A stretch of 64,000 bases of DNA from Desulforamulus ruminis DSM 2154 (lineage in GTDB: Bacteria > Bacillota > Desulfotomaculia > Desulfotomaculales > Desulfotomaculaceae): the NCBI RefSeq assembly GCF_000215085.1, contig NC_015589.1, positions 1,364,001-1,428,000 on the forward strand, written 5' to 3'. Under the pieces are notes generated by a model. It searched no databases. It saw nothing but the letters and a program-made list of their open reading frames with translations, and had not been told where the DNA came from. Shown piece after piece: positions 44,292 through 53,373 of the stretch (position 1 is the stretch's first letter; every line of letters starts with the position of its first letter). The position numbers were made by a program, and so were the translations under genes.

Positions 44292-45047
44292 GTGATTGTT
44301 TTAGAAGGACAAGAAATTCAATTTATTAAAAAAGGACGAACCATCCTTGACGTCGAATCTTTTCAATTAGAGGAAGGGCAAGTGACCGCTCTGATCGGAG
44401 TAAACGGGGCGGGAAAGACCTCCTTGATGCATATTTTAGCTCTTTTACAAAAACCAACCGCCGGAAGAGTTATTTTTAAAGGGCTGGAGGCCAACCGGGG
44501 CAATCTGCATCCCTTGCGGCAGCGTATGGCCTTTGTGTTCCAGCAGCCCTTGCTGCTGGATATGACCGTGAGGAAAAATATTGAAACCGGTTTGCGTTTA
44601 AGAAAGGTCTCGCGCAGGGAAATAAGTAAACGCGTTGACAACTGGCTGGCAAGACTGGGAATTGATCACCTGGCCGATGGCCCGGTGCGTTTTCTTTCCG
44701 GGGGAGAAGCGCAGAGAGTCAGTATCGCCCGGGCTCTGGCCCTGGAGCCGGAAGTATTGTTTTTGGATGAACCCTTCACGGGTCTGGATACCCCTACCCG
44801 GGGACTGTTGCTGCGGGATTTAGCCGGGCTGTTGCATGGTACGAAAATTGCAACATTATTTGTAACCCATGATTATTCAGAGATCCCTTTTTTGGCTCAC
44901 CGGTTGTCCGTATTAGAGCAAGGAAAAATTATTCAGACCGGAACTCCCGGAGAGATCTACGAACAACCTAAAAACCAGGCGGTTGTAAACCTACTGCAAT
45001 GGCTGCCAAAAACCGATTCGGCAATGGGTGGACAAGGGGGCTGTTAA
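44292..45047 (+). CDS. tupC: Tungstate ABC transporter ATP-binding protein
   Basis: A 251-residue ATPase: Walker A GVNGAGKTS, Q-loop FVFQQPLLLD, signature LSGGEAQR, Walker B VLFLDEPFTG and H-loop VTHD. It is paired with TupB one base upstream. The GTG start has GAGGGAGG upstream. The position between the oxidoreductase/MoaD pair and the cofactor genes supports oxyanion (tungstate or molybdate) import for the same enzyme. Confidence 0.88.
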   Translation: MIVLEGQEIQFIKKGRTILDVESFQLEEGQVTALIGVNGAGKTSLMHILALLQKPTAGRVIFKGLEANRGNLHPLRQRMAFVFQQPLLLDMTVRKNIETGLRLRKVSRREISKRVDNWLARLGIDHLADGPVRFLSGGEAQRVSIARALALEPEVLFLDEPFTGLDTPTRGLLLRDLAGLLHGTKIATLFVTHDYSEIPFLAHRLSVLEQGKIIQTGTPGEIYEQPKNQAVVNLLQWLPKTDSAMGGQGGC

Positions 45048-45050
45048 AAG

Positions 45051-46028
45051 ATGATAGACGGGTACAAAAGAAGGATTGATTATCTAAGAATATCCGTAAC
45101 CGACCGGTGCAATTTGCGTTGTGTTTACTGTATGCCTCCGGAGGGTGTGAAACAAACCCCCCATAGAGAAATACTAACCTTGGAGGAATTCGGCCGGGTG
45201 GTGGATGCCGCTTCGGATTTAGGCATTAATAAGGTTCGTATCACCGGGGGAGAACCCCTGGTAAGAAAAAATATTTTAAAGCTTTTTCAGCATATAGCCA
45301 AAAATCCCGGGATTGATGACATCTCCATCACCACCAATGGCGTTTTATTCCTGCAAATGGCAGAGGATTTGAAAAAATCAGGATTAAACAGGGTAAACTT
45401 CAGTTTAGATAGTCTGGATCCGGATAAATTTAAAGAGATTACCCGTCTGGGGAAGTTTAACGAGGTGTGGCGCGGCATTGAGAAAGCCATTGCTTTAAAC
45501 CTTCATCCGGTAAAATTAAACGTAGTGGCTGTCCGGGGGGTAAACGACCGGGAGTTTGGCGATTTTGCCCGTCTGAGCCGGGAAATGCCCCTGCACATTC
45601 GATTTATTGAGTTGATGCCCATTGGGGAATGCAACCCCTGGGCCGTGGACAATTTTATATCCGCTGAAGAGATTGTCCGGAAGCTGCAGCAGGAATTTGG
45701 TCCCCTGCAGGCGGAAACAAAGGTTACCGGCAACGGTCCGGCCAAATATTTCCGACTGCCCGGGGCTAAGGGCACCCTTGGCTTTATTACGGCCATCAGT
45801 GAACATTTCTGTTCCACCTGTAACCGCCTGCGGTTGACGGCCAACGGTCAATTGCGCCCCTGTTTGTACGGGAACCAGGAGTTTGATTTAAAAAAAGCGC
45901 TTCGCAGGGGGGCCGGCAGGCAGGAATTGGCCGAATTAATCGCCAAAGGGATACGGCAGAAACCGGGTCAGCACCACATGGAAGAGGGGTGGAGCGACCT
46001 CAGGGTCATGAGTCAGATTGGAGGATAA
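45051..46028 (+). CDS. moaA: GTP 3',8-cyclase MoaA
   Basis: A 325-residue radical-SAM enzyme performing the first step of molybdenum/tungsten cofactor synthesis. The N-terminal cluster motif is CNLRCVYC; the second cluster is held by [18 protein letters not shown]. The C-terminus ends in the GG (QIGG) needed for activity. It starts three bases after tupC and precedes moaC. Confidence 0.96.
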   Translation: MIDGYKRRIDYLRISVTDRCNLRCVYCMPPEGVKQTPHREILTLEEFGRVVDAASDLGINKVRITGGEPLVRKNILKLFQHIAKNPGIDDISITTNGVLFLQMAEDLKKSGLNRVNFSLDSLDPDKFKEITRLGKFNEVWRGIEKAIALNLHPVKLNVVAVRGVNDREFGDFARLSREMPLHIRFIELMPIGECNPWAVDNFISAEEIVRKLQQEFGPLQAETKVTGNGPAKYFRLPGAKGTLGFITAISEHFCSTCNRLRLTANGQLRPCLYGNQEFDLKKALRRGAGRQELAELIAKGIRQKPGQHHMEEGWSDLRVMSQIGG

Positions 46029-46032
46029 CGGC

Positions 46033-46530
46033 ATGTCTCAGTTCACACATTTTGACGCCCAGGGGAATGCCCGCATGGTGGACATCACCTCCAAGGCGGA
46101 AACCCAAAGGGAAGCGGAAGCCAGGGGAGAAGTGGTTATGTCACCGGCTACCCTGGAGCTTATTCGTACCGGCGGCATGGCCAAAGGGGATGTTCTAGGC
46201 GTTGCCCGGGTTGCCGGAATTATGGCCGCCAAGCAGACTCCGTCTTTGATTCCCATGGCTCACCCGATTATGATCACCGGGACCAACCTGGATTTTAAAT
46301 TGGCTTCCCCGGACCGGGTGGAGATTCGGGGGCGGGTTAAGACGGGCGGAAAAACCGGGGTGGAGATGGAAGCTCTTACAGCGGTTAGTGTGGCGGCCCT
46401 TACTATTTATGATATGTGCAAGGCTGTGGATAAGTCTATGGAAATAAGAAATATTCGCCTGGTCAAAAAGAGCGGCGGAAAAAGCGGTGATTTTCTGCGG
46501 GAAGGAGAGCAATTATGGGAAGAATTGTAG
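46033..46530 (+). CDS. moaC: Cyclic pyranopterin monophosphate synthase MoaC
   Basis: A 165-residue enzyme that completes cyclic pyranopterin formation with MoaA. It shows [29 protein letters not shown] (active-site Lys and His), [25 protein letters not shown] and the terminal VKKSGGKSG. The ATG at 46033 follows GGAGGATAACGG. The gene overlaps the MOSC gene by 16 nt. Confidence 0.96.
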   Translation: MSQFTHFDAQGNARMVDITSKAETQREAEARGEVVMSPATLELIRTGGMAKGDVLGVARVAGIMAAKQTPSLIPMAHPIMITGTNLDFKLASPDRVEIRGRVKTGGKTGVEMEALTAVSVAALTIYDMCKAVDKSMEIRNIRLVKKSGGKSGDFLREGEQLWEEL

Positions 46531-46952
46531 CGGTATGTACCAGCCCTAGAAAGGGAATGAGAAAGAAAAACGTGGGGGAAGGCCTGCTGGTTGTGGAGCA
46601 CGGCTTGGAAGGAGATGCCCACGTGGGTGACTGGCACCGCCAGGTGAGCCTGTTGGCCATGGAAAGTATAGAAAAAATGAAGGCCATGGGGTTGAAGGTT
46701 GGCCCGGGGGATTTTGCGGAAAATTTAACCACCGAAGAGATTGACCTGGTTTCTTTGCCCGTGGGAACAAAACTTCGTATTGGTGAGAAAGGCTTAGGAG
46801 AGGTAACCCAGATCGGCAAAGAATGTCATACCCGTTGTGCCATTTACCACCAGGCCGGGGATTGTGTAATGCCCAAGGAAGGGATCTTTGTCAGAGTCCT
46901 GCAGGGAGGACCGGTAAAAGTGGGAGATGCCATTGAAATATTGGAACAATAG
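46515..46952 (+). CDS. MOSC-domain protein
   Basis: A 145-residue stand-alone MOSC domain: an N-terminal strand [45 protein letters not shown] and the conserved Cys in [12 protein letters not shown] domains bind molybdenum or tungsten cofactor or carry its sulfur. The position between moaC and the MobB-MoeB gene supports a late cofactor step. It has AAGGAGAGCAATT upstream and overlaps both neighbours. Confidence 0.9.
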   Translation: MGRIVAVCTSPRKGMRKKNVGEGLLVVEHGLEGDAHVGDWHRQVSLLAMESIEKMKAMGLKVGPGDFAENLTTEEIDLVSLPVGTKLRIGEKGLGEVTQIGKECHTRCAIYHQAGDCVMPKEGIFVRVLQGGPVKVGDAIEILEQ

Positions 46953-48219
46953 AATATCCCCTATCGTAGTTTCCCTGGTGGGCTGTTCCAACTCGGGCAA
47001 AACCACCCTTTTGGAAAAATTAATTCAAAGCCTCAAAGATAAAGGCTACCGGGTAGGTACCGTGAAGCATCACCGGGGAGCTTTTGAACTGGACATCCCG
47101 GGCAAGGATACCTGGCGTCATGCCCAGGCCGGGGCCGATGTGGTTGCCCTGGCCACACCCGGAGGACTGGGGATTATCCGGAAACTTCAGCAGGAGCCCT
47201 CCTTAAAGGACATAACGGATTATATGTCCGGAGTGGACATTGTATTGGTGGAGGGAATAAAAAAAGGCAGCCAGCCCAAAATTGAAGTGGTGCGTTCGGA
47301 CATATCCAGCGCGCCCGTTTGTTCCCTTGAGGATTTAACCGCGGTGGTCACGGATTTGCCTTTAACCCTGGATATCCCGGTTTTTGATTTAAATAAGATC
47401 GAGCAGGTAGCGGATTTCATTGAAGACAGGTTTTTAAAGCAGGAAATGATTCCAAAGCCTGTAGAGCGGTTAACCGCCGAACAATTAAAACGCTATCACA
47501 GAAACATCAAACTGCCGGGGGTTGGCCAAGAAGGTCAAATCAAGCTGCTTAATTCCTCGGTGCTGGTGGTGGGAGCCGGAGGGCTGGGTTCCCCGGTGTC
47601 CCTTTACCTAGCCGCTGCCGGCATTGGCAGGCTGGGGCTGGCCGATGAGGACAGCGTGGATCTATCCAACCTGCAGAGACAGATCGTGCATGCCACCGGC
47701 GACATCGGCCGGTCTAAGGTGGAGTCCGCCCGGGACAAGCTCACCGCCATTAACCCGGATGTTCAAATTGAAATCTATCACCAGCGGATTACCGCAGACA
47801 ATGTAGATCAGATCCTTAACAGTTATGACTTGGTGGTGGATGCCACCGACAACCTGGAGAGCCGGTATCTGTTAAATAAAGCATGCATTGAGGCCAAGAA
47901 ACCCTTCATCTATGGAGGCGTTCTTTCTATGGTTGGGCAGGTCATGACGATTTTACCCGGGCAGGGCCCCTGCTTTCGCTGCATCTTCCGGGAAGGCCCG
48001 TCGGAAAAGGCGGTAAAATCCACGGCCGATGTAGGAATTCTTGGCGCGGTGGCCGGCACCATCGGTTGCCTGCAAAGCATGGAAGCCATTAAGTGCCTTC
48101 TCAACCGGGGGAACCTGCTGGTGGGCAGGATTCTGACCATGGATGGTTTATCCATGTCCTTTCAAGAGGTAGAGATTTGCCGCGACCCGGAATGCCCTGA
48201 TTGTGGTCATTTAAAATAA
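46927..48219 (+). CDS. MobB-MoeB/ThiF fusion protein
   Basis: A 430-residue two-domain protein. Residues ~10-165 are MobB, a GTP-binding partner in guanylyl-pterin cofactor synthesis (Walker A GCSNSGKTTLLEKL, VKHHRG, DIVLVEGIKKG). Residues ~180-430 are an E1-like MoeB/ThiF adenylyltransferase (VVGAGGLGSPVSLYLAAAG, DSVDLSNLQRQI) with both zinc Cys pairs, CFRC and CPDC. The MoeB loop that usually reads TC-A/E-x-GVLG is STADVGILG here, lacking that Cys. MoeB would activate the MoaD encoded upstream. The start may instead be a TTG at 46933, six bases after GGGAG. Confidence 0.9.
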   Translation: MPLKYWNNRISPIVVSLVGCSNSGKTTLLEKLIQSLKDKGYRVGTVKHHRGAFELDIPGKDTWRHAQAGADVVALATPGGLGIIRKLQQEPSLKDITDYMSGVDIVLVEGIKKGSQPKIEVVRSDISSAPVCSLEDLTAVVTDLPLTLDIPVFDLNKIEQVADFIEDRFLKQEMIPKPVERLTAEQLKRYHRNIKLPGVGQEGQIKLLNSSVLVVGAGGLGSPVSLYLAAAGIGRLGLADEDSVDLSNLQRQIVHATGDIGRSKVESARDKLTAINPDVQIEIYHQRITADNVDQILNSYDLVVDATDNLESRYLLNKACIEAKKPFIYGGVLSMVGQVMTILPGQGPCFRCIFREGPSEKAVKSTADVGILGAVAGTIGCLQSMEAIKCLLNRGNLLVGRILTMDGLSMSFQEVEICRDPECPDCGHLK

Positions 48220-48222
48220 TTC

Positions 48223-48254
48223 AGCCATGCGGAATTTCCTCGCATGGCTTTTTA
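48223..48254 (+). terminator. Terminator of the tungsten-cofactor operon
   Basis: A perfect 9-bp stem AGCCATGCG/CGCATGGCT, loop of 9 nt, then TTTTTA. Confidence 0.88.
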
Positions 48255-48265
48255 CACGTTTTCTT

Positions 48266-48475
48266 TTATCTTATGGTGCTTGGCAGCCTTGCCGGTTCCA
48301 CCCAGTAGATGGCTTGACCAAAATAATCATAGGAGATATAAGGCTCTTTGGACTGCTTTAAATTTTTTGCCTTTATTTGAGCCGCATGAATTTTTTCAAA
48401 GACAATGAGTTCATTTAAGAGGAAGCTGGTTATTTTTTTCGTTTGCTTAGCCACCTCAACCAACCCCTTAAGCAA
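48266..48475 (-). CDS. Small hypothetical protein
   Basis: A 69-residue minus-strand frame with a Lys-rich helical first half and an aromatic C-terminus (YISYDYFGQAIYWVEPARLP). No family is recognised and no strong ribosome site is seen, so it may not be real. Confidence 0.3.
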   Translation of the reverse strand: MLKGLVEVAKQTKKITSFLLNELIVFEKIHAAQIKAKNLKQSKEPYISYDYFGQAIYWVEPARLPSTIR

Positions 48476-48596
48476 TGTGACTAACTTACTTTAGGTGGAA
48501 TGTATCATAGGACAGAGAGAGGATACAAGAGAAAATACAAAATAATACTAGGAAAAATATTTAAATAATTAAGAATATTTTAATTATTATTTTGGA

Positions 48597-49784
48597 TTAC
48601 TGGAGCCCTCTTATTTCTTTTTTGTTTCTAGGGAGAGTAAAAAGAAACAAAGTTAACAACAGAAGGCTGTAAAGGGCAAAAAGACCCCACAGAGGGAGGA
48701 ATTCCATCCAGCCTCCGCCAAAGAGGGGACCCCATAAATAGCCTAGGGAAAAGGCCGTGTTGTAAAGGCCAAAGGCGGCGCCATAACTGGCTTCGCCGGA
48801 ATCTTTGCTTTGCAGCATGACTGAATCGGCCAGCAAGGGCATGGTGGGGGTTAAGATCAGCCCGAAGGTAATGCCCAACAGGCCCATTACCATGGCTGTG
48901 GTGATGAGACTGTTGCTTAGGGAAACCAGCGGAATAACCGCCGCCGTGCCAACAAGACCCCATTGTATCAGCTTTAACCTGCCCCATGAATCGGATAATT
49001 TTCCGATGACCGGAGCCGAAGAGACGTGAGATAAAGAAATCAAACCAAACAAAATCCCGACGATACCGGGGGAAATGCCGAATTTGTCCATGAAATAGCC
49101 GGGCAGGATGGGATCAATGAAACCAAAGCCGGTGGATCCCAGTAAAATAACGGTTAAAGACACCGGCACACCTTTAAATTGTAAAACTTCCAGCAGGGAA
49201 TGATCTCTTTTCCGGCTTTTTCCATTGGTTTTATCTGCTGGAAGAACCTTTAGAACAAACAAGCCTACGATTAAAGACAAAATGGTGCCGATCAAAAAGG
49301 GCAGCCGGTAACCGCCCAATTCATACAATAGCCCCCCGGCTGCGGGCCCGATAAGAAAACCAAAGCCTGTGGCGGCGCTGATAATGCCCATTTTGGCGCC
49401 CCTTTGGTCCGGCGGATAAAGATCTGCCACCAGTGCCGGGCCGGCGGTCCAGGTGGCTCCTGCGGAGAAACCCTGAATCAGCCGGATCAGGATTAAAAGC
49501 CAGAGGCTGTTGGCCAGGGTGAAGCCCAGAGTGCTCAGAGAGAGAGTCAGCAGGCCCAAGAGCATGATTTTTTTTCGACCATAGCGGTCCGAAAGCAAGC
49601 CCAGGGGGATGGTTCCGGCCAGCAAAGAAGCGGAATAGGCGGCGAAAATAACCCCCAGAGTGAAGGGAGTGGCACCCAGATTTTCGCTGTATACCGGCAA
49701 GATGGGAATTATAATGCCGAAAATGAGCGTGTCCAAAAAGGTGGCCACAGCAACCGCAGCCAATATCCACCTGCGGCTATCCAT
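48597..49784 (-). CDS. MFS-family exporter
   Basis: A 395-residue major-facilitator transporter with twelve predicted helices. The loop 2-3 motif is GLLSDRYGRKKIMLLG and motif C-like GPAAGGLLY occurs in helix 5, typical of drug/H+ antiporters. The ATG at 49784 follows GGAGGTACAAAAC and overlaps the stop of the EamA gene by 8 nt, so the two transporters are translated from one mRNA. The substrate is unknown. Confidence 0.88.
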   Translation of the reverse strand: MDSRRWILAAVAVATFLDTLIFGIIIPILPVYSENLGATPFTLGVIFAAYSASLLAGTIPLGLLSDRYGRKKIMLLGLLTLSLSTLGFTLANSLWLLILIRLIQGFSAGATWTAGPALVADLYPPDQRGAKMGIISAATGFGFLIGPAAGGLLYELGGYRLPFLIGTILSLIVGLFVLKVLPADKTNGKSRKRDHSLLEVLQFKGVPVSLTVILLGSTGFGFIDPILPGYFMDKFGISPGIVGILFGLISLSHVSSAPVIGKLSDSWGRLKLIQWGLVGTAAVIPLVSLSNSLITTAMVMGLLGITFGLILTPTMPLLADSVMLQSKDSGEASYGAAFGLYNTAFSLGYLWGPLFGGGWMEFLPLWGLFALYSLLLLTLFLFTLPRNKKEIRGLQ

Positions 49785-50667
49785 TGTTTTGTACCTCCGG
49801 TTCTTTCTTCTGCAGCAGTACTCCCGAAAGAATAACAGCTCCACCAATCATCTGCCAGAGGCTGAGGGATTCGCTTAAAAGGAAAAATCCCAGTACTGCG
49901 GTAAAAGCGGGTTCCAGGGTGCTGATAATGGCCGACCGGGAAGGGCCAATCAAGGTTACTCCTTTCAGCAGGGCGGACATGGCCACCACGGTACACACGA
50001 TGGATAGAAATAAAAGGGCCAGCCAGGCCCTTAGGGGCAGGTTAAAGTTTAACTGGCCCAAAAGCGAGCCAAGGCCCAGAAAGAGGAGGGCACAGGAGCC
50101 GGTGAGATAGGTATTAAACACAGGGACCGGAATTTCTTTTAATACCTTGCCGCTGAGCACCAGAAATAATGCGTTGATTAGAGCGGCCAGCAGGGCCAGG
50201 GCCACTCCCAAAGGGTGCAGATTTTCCTGAGGATGGCCCAAAATAATCACACAGCCGGTCGAGGTAAGGACCAGAGCCAGCCATTTTTGCCAATGCAGGG
50301 GTTCCTTAAGTATAAAATAGGCAAGGATGGCTGTGATGGTGGGGTAAACATACAAGAGAAGAATGGCCATGGCAGCGGGAATATACCGATAGGCATTAAA
50401 GAGACTGAGGGCAGTGACAGCCTGGCAGCCAATCCCTAATCCTATTGCCTGAAGAGTATGTTTAAGGGATAATTTTATGCTGGTTCCGGCCGAATGCAGC
50501 ATCATGGCAAAAAATAAGACAGCCAGAACGTAACGGACTGTTAACGTAGTAAGTACCGTAGCACCGCCCTGATAAGCAATTTTTGCAGCAATAGCTTCGG
50601 TGCTTAAAGCGATGGTAGCGATAACGACCAGAAAAATCCCGGCCCATGGTTGGTTTTTTTGAGACAT
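49777..50667 (-). CDS. EamA/DMT-family transporter
   Basis: A 296-residue protein with ten predicted helices in two EamA repeats (TEAIAAKIAYQGG, GCQAVTALSLFNAYRYIPAAMAILLLYVYPTITAILAYF; then SALLKGVTLIGPSRSAIISTLEPAFTAVLGFFLLSE). Such proteins export amino acids or other metabolites. The ATG at 50667 has AAGGAG upstream. It is first in a two-gene transporter operon. Confidence 0.88.
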   Translation of the reverse strand: MSQKNQPWAGIFLVVIATIALSTEAIAAKIAYQGGATVLTTLTVRYVLAVLFFAMMLHSAGTSIKLSLKHTLQAIGLGIGCQAVTALSLFNAYRYIPAAMAILLLYVYPTITAILAYFILKEPLHWQKWLALVLTSTGCVIILGHPQENLHPLGVALALLAALINALFLVLSGKVLKEIPVPVFNTYLTGSCALLFLGLGSLLGQLNFNLPLRAWLALLFLSIVCTVVAMSALLKGVTLIGPSRSAIISTLEPAFTAVLGFFLLSESLSLWQMIGGAVILSGVLLQKKEPEVQNNG

Positions 50668-50784
50668 AAAAAGTGAAACTCCTTCAGCATATAGGATGCG
50701 GTTAAAATAAATCACTACTATAACTATATCTTCAATTGCCATAAAAGAAAATCCCCGTCCAGATAAAAGGGATTTTTGAGATAA

Positions 50785-50819
50785 AGAAAAGGCGTTGAAC
50801 TTTATTGCTCATACGCCTT
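50785..50819 (-). terminator. Terminator of the proline-rich protein gene
   Basis: On the minus strand: AAGGCGT and ACGCCTT (50819-50813, 50795-50789) followed by TTCTTTATC. A second hairpin AAAATCCC/GGGATTTT (50748-50777) lies just beyond. Confidence 0.6.
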
Positions 50820-50825
50820 CTTATT

Positions 50826-51377
50826 TTAAAACAGGGGTTTTTTGTTAATGGTGATACTTGGGGAGGGATGTCCGGGAAAATTTTTTCGTAAAGGTTTGGC
50901 TGAAAAGGGTGCAACCGGTGGTGGATGGGGCTCCGGCTGGGAAGGAATGTCCGGCGGTTCCGGTGCATCGGGTTGTTCCGGATTGGGTGCGGTAGGCAAC
51001 TGAGGTGGGAAAAGTGACTGATCCGAAGGGGCAATTGCTGGCTGCTCCTTAGATTTTTCACCGGTGGCCGGTGTGAAAACAGGAAGAGAGGACCCCGACG
51101 GATTCTCACTGGGATGCCGGGGGGCATGTACCACTGTAATACTATTATAAATTTTTTCGTCCTCGCAAACCAGCTCACCGTTTTGATAATGACGCCGGCG
51201 AACTTCCACCCTGGGAATATAGGCAGAAACCTCCGCCGGAATATCCAGGGATGAGAGACGCCCCAGACGAATGCCGGCCCCCTCCACAACCAGATCCACA
51301 TAATCATTCTGATAACAATTGCACCGGGATGGCAGATTGATTCGACGTTTTTTGCGGTTGATTTTATATTGAGTCAT
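50826..51377 (-). CDS. Hypothetical protein with proline-rich tail
   Basis: About 183 residues. The N-terminal ~85 residues are basic and beta-rich (YKINRKKRRINLP, VDLVVEGAGIRLGRLSSLDIPAEVSAYIPRVEVRRRHYQNGELV); the rest is a low-complexity Pro/Ser/Glu-rich tail. It has no signal peptide or membrane helix. The family is not recognised. The ATG at 51377 is eight bases from GGGAG; longer starts exist upstream without a ribosome site. Confidence 0.5.
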   Translation of the reverse strand: MTQYKINRKKRRINLPSRCNCYQNDYVDLVVEGAGIRLGRLSSLDIPAEVSAYIPRVEVRRRHYQNGELVCEDEKIYNSITVVHAPRHPSENPSGSSLPVFTPATGEKSKEQPAIAPSDQSLFPPQLPTAPNPEQPDAPEPPDIPSQPEPHPPPVAPFSAKPLRKNFPGHPSPSITINKKPLF

Positions 51378-51543
51378 AAACGCCACTCCCATAGGAAAAG
51401 TATTCCTTTTACCATTTACCATATGAAACGAAGCCCTAGGGGGTTCCAAGGGATTTCTGCAGCTTAAGAAATAATTCTTGAAAAAGTAAGAATTATGCAA
51501 GATTATAGCGATGGATGACAATTGAACCCCATTCTTTTTTAAA

Positions 51544-51558
51544 TTATACTTACTATAA
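51544..51558. promoter_or_regulatory. PerR box upstream of catalase
   Basis: TTATACTTACTATAA matches the 15-bp PerR consensus TTATAATNATTATAA at 12 of the 14 defined positions. It lies 48 nt before the catalase ATG, within the likely promoter, so peroxide would lift repression. Confidence 0.7.
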
Positions 51559-51606
51559 CTAGCATCATTTTCACTGATTGCTTAAAAAACAGAAGGAGGT
51601 AATGCG

Positions 51607-53121
51607 ATGTCTGACCTTAAGAAGAAGATTTTGACCACCAATTTGGGAAACCCGGTTTATGAAGACCAAGCTTCCATTACAGCCGGCGAAAGCGGACCGA
51701 CTTTATTGCAGGATACGCATCTGATTGAAAAACTGGCTCACTTTGACAGGGAAAGAATCCCGGAGCGGGTTGTCCATGCCAAAGGGACAGGCGCTCACGG
51801 TTATTTTGAAGTAACCCATGATGTCAGCCGCTTTACCAGAGCTGCTTTTCTTTCCGAGATTGGCAAACGCACCGATTTATTCGTGCGATTTTCTACTGTA
51901 GGCGGCGAGAAGGGGTCTGCGGATTCTGCCAGAGATCCCCGTGGCTTTGCCGTCAAATTCTATACCGAAGAAGGCAACTTCGATATGGTAGGCAACAACA
52001 CGCCGGTCTTTTTTATCCGGGATGCCATTAAATTCCCCGACTTCATCCACACCCAAAAAAGGCATCCGGCCCGGCATACCCAAAACCCCGACATGATGTG
52101 GGATTTCCTCTCCCTAACTCCGGAATCCATTCACCAGGTTACCATTCTGTTTTCCGACCGCGGTACCCCCAAGAGCTTCCGGCATATGGACGGGCACAGC
52201 AGCCACACCTATATGTGGTACAACCAGGCCGGCGAATATTACTGGATCAAATGGCACTTCAAAGCGGATCTGGGTTTCCAGACCCTCACCAGGGAAGAAG
52301 CCACCGAACTGGCGGGCAAAAATCCCGACTCTGCCACCAAGGACCTCTATGACAGCATTGCCCAGGGAGATTACCCCTCCTGGACCGTATACGTTCAGAT
52401 TATGCCGCCGGAAGAGGCCAAAAACTACAAATTTGATCCCTTTGATATCACTAAGGTTTGGTATCATGCGGATTACCCCTTAATCCCGGTAGGCAAAATG
52501 GTCCTGAACAGAAACCCCGAAAATTTCTTTGCGGAAGTGGAACAGGCCGCCTTCTCACCGGGTAATTTTGTACCCGGTATCGCCGCTTCACCGGACCGGA
52601 TGCTGCAGGGCCGCCTGTTTAGCTATCCCGATACCCAGCGCCACCGTCTAGGTCCGAACTTCCACCAGATACCCATTAATGCGCCGAAAGCGGCCAAGGC
52701 TAATTCCTATCAGCGGGACGGCTTCATGGCCATTGACGGCAACGGGGGCGCGTCTCCCAATTATTACCCCAATTCCTTTGGCGGTCCGGCTCCGGACCCG
52801 CAGTTCGCACCGCCTCCGGTGGATGTTGCCGGAATGGTCTCGCGGCACCCCTACGTATTGTCCGATATTGATTTTGTCCAGGCCGGTGAATTATACCGCC
52901 GGGTTATGAGCGACCAGGACCGGGCCAACCTGGTTTCCAATATCTGTGACAGCCTGGGGCAAGCCCAGCAAAGGATTCAGCTTCGCCAGACCGCCTTGTT
53001 CTATAAGGCTGACCCGGATTATGGTCAGAAGGTTGCCGAAGGCCTGGGTTTAGATCTGGCCGCTGTCAAAGACTTGGCCGCCATGTCCCAGGAAGAACGG
53101 GTTAAAGCCACGCAGGCATAG
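51607..53121 (+). CDS. katA: Monofunctional heme catalase
   Basis: A 504-residue small-subunit (clade 3-type) catalase. The active-site helix has [18 protein letters not shown] with the catalytic His; [30 protein letters not shown] and the distal Asn in VGNNTPVFF follow; the heme-ligand Tyr is in [14 protein letters not shown]. Catalase in an anaerobe points to exposure to oxygen. A PerR box precedes it and a strong terminator follows. The ATG has GAAGGAGGTAATGCG upstream. Confidence 0.96.
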   Translation: MSDLKKKILTTNLGNPVYEDQASITAGESGPTLLQDTHLIEKLAHFDRERIPERVVHAKGTGAHGYFEVTHDVSRFTRAAFLSEIGKRTDLFVRFSTVGGEKGSADSARDPRGFAVKFYTEEGNFDMVGNNTPVFFIRDAIKFPDFIHTQKRHPARHTQNPDMMWDFLSLTPESIHQVTILFSDRGTPKSFRHMDGHSSHTYMWYNQAGEYYWIKWHFKADLGFQTLTREEATELAGKNPDSATKDLYDSIAQGDYPSWTVYVQIMPPEEAKNYKFDPFDITKVWYHADYPLIPVGKMVLNRNPENFFAEVEQAAFSPGNFVPGIAASPDRMLQGRLFSYPDTQRHRLGPNFHQIPINAPKAAKANSYQRDGFMAIDGNGGASPNYYPNSFGGPAPDPQFAPPPVDVAGMVSRHPYVLSDIDFVQAGELYRRVMSDQDRANLVSNICDSLGQAQQRIQLRQTALFYKADPDYGQKVAEGLGLDLAAVKDLAAMSQEERVKATQA

Positions 53122-53140
53122 ACAATTTAAAGATACGCTT

Positions 53141-53173
53141 GGAAGCAAGGGGAATCACCCTTGCTTCCTTTTT
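53141..53173 (+). terminator. Catalase terminator
   Basis: A perfect 11-bp stem GGAAGCAAGGG/CCCTTGCTTCC with a six-base loop and TTTTTG. Confidence 0.9.
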
Positions 53174-53373
53174 GTTTTTATATGCTATAATAATGGAAAA
53201 TATAGGACAAGGTATTTTTAAGATAAGTAGGTTATTTAAAAGTAAGTTTCTTTTTAAGGGCAAACCAAAGCTTGCTCTTCGGTTGGAAAGATATAATCCC
53301 TTAGCTAGTAAGTTGTAAAAAGCAACTTATTTAGCACAAAGATACAGTGACTTTTTAACATGGGGTGATCATT

